This document shows positions 57,878-64,000 of a DNA stretch of 64,000 nt, in pieces. A program made the translations under genes and the position numbers. The stretch's first letter is position 1. Each line of letters begins with the position of its first letter. The notes below the pieces were generated by a model that saw nothing but the letters and a program-made list of their open reading frames with translations, was not told the DNA's origin and searched no databases. This DNA is from Phycisphaerae bacterium (GTDB taxonomy: Bacteria; Planctomycetota; Phycisphaerae; Sedimentisphaerales; Anaerobacaceae), in assembly GCA_012744475.1 (NCBI GenBank), contig JAAYBV010000053.1, forward strand, positions 1 through 64,000. Direction: 5' to 3'.

Positions 57878-58468
57878 ATGGTTAGAAAAGGCATCAGTAT
57901 TGGAATCGTCGGCTGCGTCGTCGCGCTCATCGCGGCAGGTCTGTGCATCGCCCAACCCCAGGGACGCGGCGGGCAGGGCCAGGGACCTGGTGGCGAACGG
58001 GGACCGCGCGAATTCGATCCGCAGCGCATGCAACAGATGATGCAGCAGCGCATGCAGGAGCAACTGGGCGCGACCGCCGAGGAATGGAAGGTCCTTGGCC
58101 CGCGCGTAATGAAGGTCATGAACCTGAGCCGGCAGGCCAGTCCCGGCATGGGCGGTATGTTCCGCATGGGCATGGGCACACGACGTGGCGGCGCCCAGGG
58201 CGGTCCCGGTGGTCCTGAGGGTCCTGGCGGTCCTCGCGGTCCCTTCGCTCAGGGCGAGCCCACGGAAGTAGACAAGGCCTCCGAGGCATTGCAGACCACG
58301 CTGGAGAGCACTGCGGCCGCTCCCGATGAGATCAAGACCAAGCTCACCGCACTGCGGGCGGCCAAAGAGAAGGCCAAGGCCGAGTTGGCTACGGCACAGC
58401 AGGAACTCAAGCAGGTGCTGACGCTGCGACAGGAAGCCCAACTGGTGTTGATGGGCATGTTGAACTAA
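57878..58468 (+). CDS. Secreted Gly/Gln/Met-rich protein upstream of type II secretion genes
   Basis: A 196-residue protein with a signal peptide (MVRKGISIGIVGCVVALIAA) and RBS AAAGGAG. Residues 27-50 are Gly-, Gln- and Arg-rich; residues 50-68 are Met/Gln-rich ('QRMQQMMQQRMQEQLGA'); a second Gly-rich stretch (100-125) precedes a helical C-terminus. It resembles small periplasmic chaperones or metal-binding proteins of the CpxP/Spy type in outline only. It ends 18 bp before gspE, so it may be expressed with the secretion genes. Confidence 0.65.
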   Translation: MVRKGISIGIVGCVVALIAAGLCIAQPQGRGGQGQGPGGERGPREFDPQRMQQMMQQRMQEQLGATAEEWKVLGPRVMKVMNLSRQASPGMGGMFRMGMGTRRGGAQGGPGGPEGPGGPRGPFAQGEPTEVDKASEALQTTLESTAAAPDEIKTKLTALRAAKEKAKAELATAQQELKQVLTLRQEAQLVLMGMLN

Positions 58469-58486
58469 AGACCACTGGTAGGCCCC

Positions 58487-60217
58487 ATGAATACGTTGCT
58501 GGAAAAGATGGTCGAACAGGGGCTGATCGACGAATCCGCGGCCCGGGGAATCCATGGGTTGCTCGCTGCCGGCGAGCCGCCCACCCGGGCCTTCGCGGCT
58601 TGTGGATTGGCGGAGGAGGCGCTGCTGCGCTTCTGGAGCAGTCAGTTCGACTGCCCCTACGTGGAGATGGACAAGTGCGCCTTCTCCAAAGAGTTTCTCT
58701 CGCGGTTTCCGGCGCGGGTGCTCCTGGACAAGCACGTCATGCCCGTGGAGAACGGCGACGGGCGGGTGCTCGTGGTCACGAGCAATCCGTTCGACACCTC
58801 CGCGATCGATGAGCTGCGTCTGGCCACCGGCCAGGATTTCCAGGTCGGCCTGGCGCCGCTGGCGGACATCGATCGCTGCATCAAGCAGCACCTCGGCGTC
58901 GGCGCCGACACGGTACAGTCGATGCTCTCGGAGGCCGGCGAGAACGGTCTCCAGGTGATCGACACCGATTCCGACGACGACATGGATCTGACGGATGCCG
59001 CAGAGGGCGCCTCGATCATCCGTTTTGTCAACCAGATTCTCAGCGAGGCCATCGAGATGCGCGCCACCGACGTGCATATCGAGCCGTTCGAGGAGACGTT
59101 GCGCGTGCGGTATCGCATCGACGGGGTGCTCCAGGAGGCCTCGGTAGCGCCGGAGGTCAAGCAGTTCCAGGCGGCCATCGTCTCGCGCCTGAAGATTCTC
59201 AGCAAGCTCGACATCGCGGAGAAACGCATCCCCCAGGACGGGCGCATCAAGATTCGCATCGCCGACCACGAGATCGACGTGCGCGTCTCGGTGATCCCGA
59301 TGTTGTACGGCGAAGCGGTGGTGCTCCGGCTTCTGGACCGTTCTTCTGTGCTGCTCGGGCTGGACAAGCTGGGGATGTCACCGCGCGACCTGAAGGTCAC
59401 GAAGATGATCCTGGAGCGGCCGCACGGAATCATCCTGGTCACCGGCCCGACCGGCAGCGGCAAGACGACGACGCTCTACGCCGGACTTTCGCAGATCAAC
59501 GACATTCAGCGCAAGATCATCACGATTGAAGACCCGATCGAGTATCAGCTTCACGGCATCAATCAGATCCAGGTCTCGCGCAAGGCGGGATTGACCTTCG
59601 CCAGCGGCCTGCGGTCGATCCTGCGGCACGACCCCGACGTGGTGCTCGTCGGCGAAATTCGCGACGTCGAGACCGCTGAGATCGCCATCCAGGCGTCGCT
59701 GACTGGCCACCTGGTGTTCTCGACGCTGCACACGAACGATGCGCCGACGGCCCTGACGCGTCTGGTGGATATGGGAATCGAGCCTTATCTGGTCGCGTCG
59801 TCGCTGGAGGCGGTGATCGCCCAGCGTCTCGTGCGGACGATCTGCCCCGAGTGCAAGGAAGAGCTGCCCGAGCAGGAGGTGGCTCCGCTTCGTCGCCGCT
59901 TCGGCGACAGACTGCCCGCCGTCCTCTACAAGGGGCGCGGTTGCCGGAATTGCCAGGGCACCGGCTATCGCGGCCGGATGGGCATCTTCGAGATGATGGT
60001 GGTCACCGACGACGTTCGTTCTCTGATCCTTGACAATGCTTCGCCGCGCGATCTTCGCATGGCGTCGGCCAAGCAGGGGATGACCAGTCTGCGCGACGAT
60101 GGTTTCCGCCATCTGCATGCGGGCCGGACGACCGTGGAGGAGATTCTGAGAGTCACCAAGGACGACATGTTTGAGCCGATGGATACGGCCGACACGTCGC
60201 AAGAGCGGCAAGAGTAA
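58487..60217 (+). CDS. gspE: Type II secretion system ATPase GspE
   Basis: A 576-residue cytoplasmic ATPase driving pseudopilus assembly. It has an N-terminal GspE domain (about 1-150), Walker A GPTGSGKTT (320-328), 'ITIEDPIEYQLHGINQIQVS' (Asp box), 'GEIRDVETAEIAIQASLTGH' (Walker B and His box), and a C-terminal 'CPECKEEL' plus 'CRNCQGTGYRGRMGIFEM' four-cysteine zinc site. Length is typical of GspE/PilB. It begins the operon gspE-F-G-H-I-J-K. Confidence 0.95.
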   Translation: MNTLLEKMVEQGLIDESAARGIHGLLAAGEPPTRAFAACGLAEEALLRFWSSQFDCPYVEMDKCAFSKEFLSRFPARVLLDKHVMPVENGDGRVLVVTSNPFDTSAIDELRLATGQDFQVGLAPLADIDRCIKQHLGVGADTVQSMLSEAGENGLQVIDTDSDDDMDLTDAAEGASIIRFVNQILSEAIEMRATDVHIEPFEETLRVRYRIDGVLQEASVAPEVKQFQAAIVSRLKILSKLDIAEKRIPQDGRIKIRIADHEIDVRVSVIPMLYGEAVVLRLLDRSSVLLGLDKLGMSPRDLKVTKMILERPHGIILVTGPTGSGKTTTLYAGLSQINDIQRKIITIEDPIEYQLHGINQIQVSRKAGLTFASGLRSILRHDPDVVLVGEIRDVETAEIAIQASLTGHLVFSTLHTNDAPTALTRLVDMGIEPYLVASSLEAVIAQRLVRTICPECKEELPEQEVAPLRRRFGDRLPAVLYKGRGCRNCQGTGYRGRMGIFEMMVVTDDVRSLILDNASPRDLRMASAKQGMTSLRDDGFRHLHAGRTTVEEILRVTKDDMFEPMDTADTSQERQE

Positions 60218-60220
60218 ACC

Positions 60221-61432
60221 ATGGCGACATTCACCTACAAAGCGATCGACGCAACCGGACGAGAGACGGTCGACAAGCTCGTCGCCGCCGACCGCGCCAG
60301 CGCTATCGAGCAGATCTACGGCCGCAAGCTCTGCCCCGTCTCGGTGGAGAAGGCCGAAGAGGTTCGGTCGCAGGGATGGCTCTCGCGGGTCGGAGGGGTC
60401 TCCAAGCGCGAGATCGACGCCTTCACCCGCCAACTGGCCAATCTGCTGGCGGCCGGTGTGCCCATGAGCCGGGCGCTGGGCATCCTCAGTCGTGAGGCCT
60501 CCCGCACAGCCTCCAAGAAACTCTGGGCGACCGTGCACGATCAGGTCTCCGGCGGAATGCCCCTGGCCGATGCGCTGAGCCTGCATCCGAGCGCATTTTC
60601 GCCGATCTACGTGGCGATGGTGCGAGCCGGCGAAACCGGCGGCTTCCTCGACATCGTGCTCGAACAGATCGCCACGTTCCGGGCCCGCGAAGCCGATCTC
60701 AAGGGCCGCGTCAAAGGCGCCTTGGTCTATCCGATCATTCTGGCGGTGCTCTCGGCGGGCATCATGGTCTTTCTGCTGATGTTCTTCATCCCGCGTTTCT
60801 CGCAGATGTTCGAGGAATTCGGCGGTTCGCTGCCGGCGTTGACGCGATACATCGTGGCCGCCAGCGACCTTCTCGCGAAATACTGGTTTGTTCTGGTCAT
60901 TGGCATCATTCTGATCATCTTCGGCGTGCAGCGCATGCTGACGAAAGAGGAGGGCCGGCGCACGATGGAGGGGCTGCTGCTTCGAGTCCCTCTGTTCGGT
61001 ACGGGCGTGGCGCGGTTCGCGTTGGTGCGGTTCTGTCGAATGCTTGGAACGCTCGTCGGGGCCGGCGTGCCCCTGATTGCCTCGCTGCGGGTGGCCAAGG
61101 AGGCGATCGGAAACCAGGTGCTTGCCGATACGGTCAGCAGCGCCACAGAAAACGTGCAGAAGGGCCAGCCCTTGGCGCGCAGCCTGGAGGGGTGTCGCGT
61201 GCTGTTTCCGCCGGCGGTGATCGAAATGGTTTCGGTCGCGGAAGAGAGCGGGCGCCTTGACAAGGAGCTGGTCCGCCTGGCCGGCGCCTATGAAGCGGAC
61301 TTGGACCGCTACCTGAAGATGATGGTCACCCTGATCGAACCGGCGTTGTTGTTCCTCATGGCGGTGCTGGTGGGGACGGTGGTGATCGGAATGCTTCTGC
61401 CGATCTTCAACCTCCAGGAGCTGATTCGCTGA
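60221..61432 (+). CDS. gspF: Type II secretion system inner-membrane protein GspF
   Basis: A 403-residue platform protein of the secretion machine. Conserved pieces: 'FTYKAIDATGRETVDKLVAA' at the start, two copies of the T2SSF domain ('FTRQLANLLAAGVPMSRALG' and 'FCRMLGTLVGAGVPLIASLR'), and the C-terminal 'YLKMMVTLIEPALLFLMAVL'. It starts 3 bp after the gspE stop. Length is normal. Confidence 0.95.
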   Translation: MATFTYKAIDATGRETVDKLVAADRASAIEQIYGRKLCPVSVEKAEEVRSQGWLSRVGGVSKREIDAFTRQLANLLAAGVPMSRALGILSREASRTASKKLWATVHDQVSGGMPLADALSLHPSAFSPIYVAMVRAGETGGFLDIVLEQIATFRAREADLKGRVKGALVYPIILAVLSAGIMVFLLMFFIPRFSQMFEEFGGSLPALTRYIVAASDLLAKYWFVLVIGIILIIFGVQRMLTKEEGRRTMEGLLLRVPLFGTGVARFALVRFCRMLGTLVGAGVPLIASLRVAKEAIGNQVLADTVSSATENVQKGQPLARSLEGCRVLFPPAVIEMVSVAEESGRLDKELVRLAGAYEADLDRYLKMMVTLIEPALLFLMAVLVGTVVIGMLLPIFNLQELIR

Positions 61433-61522
61433 CGTCGGTGTCAGGAGCATGAGCCGGAAGAAATCGGATGCCTCTGGTGTCATCCGGCAGGCATATCAAA
61501 GTCGCAGACTGTTGGGTTGGGA

Positions 61523-62002
61523 ATGGACATGAAATCACAGCTTCAAAACACGAACGGACGTGCCTCTCGTCGGCAACGAGCTACAGGTTCTCAGGGCTTC
61601 ACGTTGATCGAGCTGATGCTGGTGCTGGTCATTCTGGCCACATTGGCGGCCGTTGTGCTGCCCAAGCTCACCGGCCGGTCCAAGCAGGCCAAGGTGACCG
61701 CTGCCGGGACGCAGATCGCCCAGATCGAAGTGGCCCTCGACGCCTTTGAGATCGATTTGGGCCGCTATCCCACGACCAGCGAAGGACTGCGGGCCCTGAC
61801 CGAGAAGCCGGCCTCGGATTCCGAAGGGTGGCAACAGCCTTATCTCAAACGCGATGTCCCCAAGGACCCGTGGGGCAGCGAGTACCAGTATCGCTATCCG
61901 GGCACCTACAACCAGGAAGGTTACGACCTCTACAGCTTCGGGCCGGACCGCAAGCTCGGCGGCGACGACGACATCGCCAACTGGTCGAAGGACAGGCGTT
62001 AA
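61523..62002 (+). CDS. gspG: Major pseudopilin GspG
   Basis: A 159-residue protein with the prepilin motif 'QGFTLIELMLVLVILATLAA', cleaved after Gly, and the GspG signature 'DLGRYPTTSEGLRALTEKP' and 'DPWGSEYQYRYPGTYNQEGY', which includes the calcium-binding region. GspG forms the main shaft of the pseudopilus. An ATG at 61529 is another possible start. Confidence 0.95.
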   Translation: MDMKSQLQNTNGRASRRQRATGSQGFTLIELMLVLVILATLAAVVLPKLTGRSKQAKVTAAGTQIAQIEVALDAFEIDLGRYPTTSEGLRALTEKPASDSEGWQQPYLKRDVPKDPWGSEYQYRYPGTYNQEGYDLYSFGPDRKLGGDDDIANWSKDRR

Positions 62003-62017
62003 CCGAACGTGGAAAGT

Positions 62018-62545
62018 ATGAGCGCGAACAGGCCACAATCTGCAAGAGCCACGGGCTTCACCCTGCTGGAACTGATCCTGGTGATGCTCATCCTCTCGAC
62101 CGTGCTGGCGATGGCGGCGCCGTCGCTACGCGGGTTCTTTGGCTCGCGCCAGGCGCAGGACACCGCCACACAGATTCTCGCGCTGACCCAGTTCGCCCGC
62201 TCCCAGGCCATCAGCGAGGGGGTCGTCTATCGGCTCAATTTCGACACGAAGGATCGCGTTTATTGGCTGACCGCCTGGAAGTCCGGGGCGTTCGAAGAGC
62301 TCGACACGGAATTCGGGCAGGTCTTCACGCTTCCCAAGGACATGGCCATGGAGCTGGAAAACGTAGACCAGGAGAAGGGGAAGGTGTTCGTGGAGTTCAC
62401 GCCGCAAGGCACGGTTACCGCGGCGACCATCCGGTTGATCGATCGCAAGGGGCAGGCCCTGGAGGTTACGTGTCCTACCGTCACGGAGTCGTTCTCGATT
62501 GTCGAGAGCGAAAAGACCTATGAGCAATACGCAGCGAGAAAATAG
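62018..62545 (+). CDS. gspH: Minor pseudopilin GspH
   Basis: A 175-residue pseudopilin with prepilin motif 'TGFTLLELILVMLILSTVLA' and the GspH beta-domain pattern 'TQFARSQAISEGVVYRLNFD' and 'FTPQGTVTAATIRLIDRKGQ'. It overlaps gspI by 26 bp. An upstream GTG at 62009 is less likely. Confidence 0.88.
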   Translation: MSANRPQSARATGFTLLELILVMLILSTVLAMAAPSLRGFFGSRQAQDTATQILALTQFARSQAISEGVVYRLNFDTKDRVYWLTAWKSGAFEELDTEFGQVFTLPKDMAMELENVDQEKGKVFVEFTPQGTVTAATIRLIDRKGQALEVTCPTVTESFSIVESEKTYEQYAARK

Positions 62546-62921
62546 GGTTCGAAGCGTCCGGCAGGGCGGCTTCACCTTCGTCGAGTTGCTGGCGACGGTG
62601 GTGCTGATCGGCATCATCATGCCGGTGGCGATGCGGACCATTTCTCTCTGCACGCGGCTGGCGGGCCAGTCCCGGCGGGAGATCGAAGCGGTCTCGCTGG
62701 CGAGCACCAAGCTGGCCGAACTGGTTGCTTCCAAGGATTGGGAAACCGGTGGCAGGGGCGGCGACTTCGGCACCGACTGGCCCGGCTACCAGTGGAACGC
62801 CGAGGTCTCCAACTGGACGGAATCGACGGTCCGTCAGCTCGATGTGGAAGTGCTCTGGACCTCGCAGGGCCGGCAGCGCCAGGTCACGCTCAGCACGCTG
62901 GTCTATCCGGAGGAGGAGTGA
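62520..62921 (+). CDS. gspI: Minor pseudopilin GspI
   Basis: A 133-residue pseudopilin with prepilin motif 'GGFTFVELLATVVLIGIIMP' and the rest matching GspI in length. 'AGQSRREIEAVSLASTKLAE' follows the hydrophobic helix, as expected. It starts inside gspH and ends 1 bp before gspJ. In the known system GspI, J and K form the pseudopilus tip. Confidence 0.85.
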   Translation: MSNTQRENRVRSVRQGGFTFVELLATVVLIGIIMPVAMRTISLCTRLAGQSRREIEAVSLASTKLAELVASKDWETGGRGGDFGTDWPGYQWNAEVSNWTESTVRQLDVEVLWTSQGRQRQVTLSTLVYPEEE

Positions 62922-62922
62922 G

Positions 62923-63684
62923 ATGACTCGCGTCCGGATCCAGATCGGTGGCTTTACGCTCTTGGAGTTGCTTGTCGCGATGACGCTGATGGTGGTCGTG
63001 GCATCCTGTCTCTATACCGCCCTCTATACCGCTTTCAACGCCCAGCGAAGCGCCCGAGCGGCGGTCGAGCCGACGTCGCAGGCGCTCAACGCCATCGAGC
63101 TGCTCAAGCAGGACATTTACGGCGTCCTGCCTCCGAAAGGGACGCTGGCCGGTGCGTTCATCGGCACCAATTCCCGAAGCAGCAACGGCGCCGACGCGGA
63201 CTATCTGGAGTTCCACACCACCCAGACCTATGCGAACACAGGCCAGCCGATGGGGGGAATCGGGAAGATCGAGCTGGCCCTGGAGGATGATGACGACGAC
63301 AACGCGGCCCAAGACAGCTACCGTCTGGTCCGCAAGGTGACCACGAATCTGCTGTCTCCCAAGGAGGTCGACCCCGAGGAGCACGTGCTGTGCCGCAATG
63401 TGATGTCTCTGAACCTGCGGTATTTCGACGGCGACAGTTGGCTGGACGAATGGGACTCCACGGAAGATGCGAACAGCCTGCCCAAGGCGGTGGAGGTCGA
63501 CATCGAGATCGCCAACCGCGTTCGACGTTCGAGCGAAGAGATGGAACGGCGCCGGCTCCTCCAGAGCTTCGCCATTCCCTGCGGCGTATCCGCTGTGGCG
63601 GCGGAAGAACAGACCGAATCGACCGGGACGTCCTCGGGGGGCGCCGGCGGCGGAGCGCCCACGGGAGGCCAGGGCGGACTATGA
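62923..63684 (+). CDS. gspJ: Minor pseudopilin GspJ
   Basis: A 253-residue pseudopilin with prepilin motif 'GGFTLLELLVAMTLMVVVAS' and 'AIELLKQDIYGVLPPKG' after the helix. Longer than most GspJ because of an acidic loop ('EDDDDDNAAQD') and a Gly-rich tail after residue 220. Its stop overlaps the gspK start as ATGA. Confidence 0.85.
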   Translation: MTRVRIQIGGFTLLELLVAMTLMVVVASCLYTALYTAFNAQRSARAAVEPTSQALNAIELLKQDIYGVLPPKGTLAGAFIGTNSRSSNGADADYLEFHTTQTYANTGQPMGGIGKIELALEDDDDDNAAQDSYRLVRKVTTNLLSPKEVDPEEHVLCRNVMSLNLRYFDGDSWLDEWDSTEDANSLPKAVEVDIEIANRVRRSSEEMERRRLLQSFAIPCGVSAVAAEEQTESTGTSSGGAGGGAPTGGQGGL

Positions 63685-64000
63685 GAACGACGCGCAGACA
63701 ATTCGTTGGGTCTTCTCGGGCCAATGGAACGATCCTGATCGTCACGATCTGGGTCGTGCTGGTCCTGGCGGGCCTGGCGCTGGTCTTCGCGCGGTCGATG
63801 CGCGTGGCCGCGATCGTCTCGACGAATCAGGTCGCTTCGGTCGAAGCCGAGTGCATCGCCGCCGGCGCGTGCCAGTACATCACCTCGGAACTCGCCGCCA
63901 ACGCGACGGATTCGAGCGCCCTGGAGCAGGACGTACCGTGGGAGTCGCTGCAGGTCGGCAAGGGCTACTTCTGGGTGCTGCGCTCCAACCTGGAAGACGA
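63681..64000 (+). CDS. gspK: Minor pseudopilin GspK-like, C-terminus outside window
   Basis: The first 106 codons are seen. 'GTILIVTIWVVLVLAGLALV' after a basic N-terminus is the GspK-type signal and helix (the prepilin Glu5 is replaced in GspK). 'AECIAAGACQYITSELAANA' fits the start of the globular domain. It is coupled to gspJ by ATGA and runs off the right edge. Confidence 0.8.
   Translation, partial: MRTTRRQFVGSSRANGTILIVTIWVVLVLAGLALVFARSMRVAAIVSTNQVASVEAECIAAGACQYITSELAANATDSSALEQDVPWESLQVGKGYFWVLRSNLED

Noticed and set aside
57740-59269. 509-codon minus-strand frame opposite the secreted protein and gspE
   Set aside because: It overlaps the start of gspE, whose motifs are unambiguous, and its end crosses the intergenic region.

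Overview
The window looks like chromosomal DNA from a GC-rich member of the Planctomycetota, probably Phycisphaerae-like and saccharolytic. This is inference from gene content: H-X9-DG-type prepilin proteins, secreted beta-helix and GLUG proteins with an INMGAYGGT motif, an ECF sigma factor fused to a large membrane-anchored domain, CHASE2, CBS-GGDEF-HD-GYP, and planctomycete-style integrase and RepA-like genes. No rRNA or marker gene is present to fix the taxonomy.

Layout. 1-2618: a CHASE2 protein running off the left edge, a lipoprotein M48 protease coupled to an SH3 protein, and a DUF3592-like membrane protein. 2741-24249: a 21.5-kb integrative element in the 3' end of a tRNA-Tyr(GUA) gene, bounded by an exact 22-bp direct repeat. 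Its backbone (integrase, excisionase-like HTH proteins, RHH-like protein, DnaB-N/RepA-like ATPase next to iteron-like repeats, phage-protein remnant) lies on the plus strand. Its cargo is a run of about 14 minus-strand genes (4138-17715): a type I restriction-modification system (hsdM, hsdS, hsdR) interleaved with a nuclease with an N-terminal reader-like region, an AlbA_2/Schlafen-like protein, a YgjP-like metallopeptidase, a DCD-domain protein, two further PD-(D/E)XK-like proteins, a helix-hairpin-helix protein and several unknowns. Many are joined by ATGA start/stop overlaps, which implies one co-translated defence cluster. The integrase reading frame crosses the att core, so the circular element would encode a longer integrase than the integrated form.

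24432-47976: chromosomal metabolic and envelope genes: glucuronate isomerase, L-arabinose isomerase, 6-phosphogluconate dehydrogenase, an FMN reductase, a nucleoside deoxyribosyltransferase/dGTPase pair that may be a nucleotide-based defence cassette, a LarA-like protein, a HAD hydrolase, an acyltransferase, a flavin reductase-like protein, a Tat-exported TIM-barrel protein, a GLUG surface protein, a sugar isomerase/epimerase-like protein, an AsmA-like protein, MurA, a CAAX-type protease and a STAS protein. This region is rich in dispersed palindromic repeats of several families. Several minus-strand genes end inside a repeat, taking their stop codon from it.

48077-64000: a prepilin-like protein with a good promoter but no normal start codon, a large beta-helix protein, the ECF-sigma fusion, a three-module cyclic-di-GMP protein, and a type II secretion operon (gspE-F-G-H-I-J-K, the last cut by the window edge) preceded by a small secreted protein. 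All start choices, domain calls and functions come from reading the sequence by eye; no database search was run.
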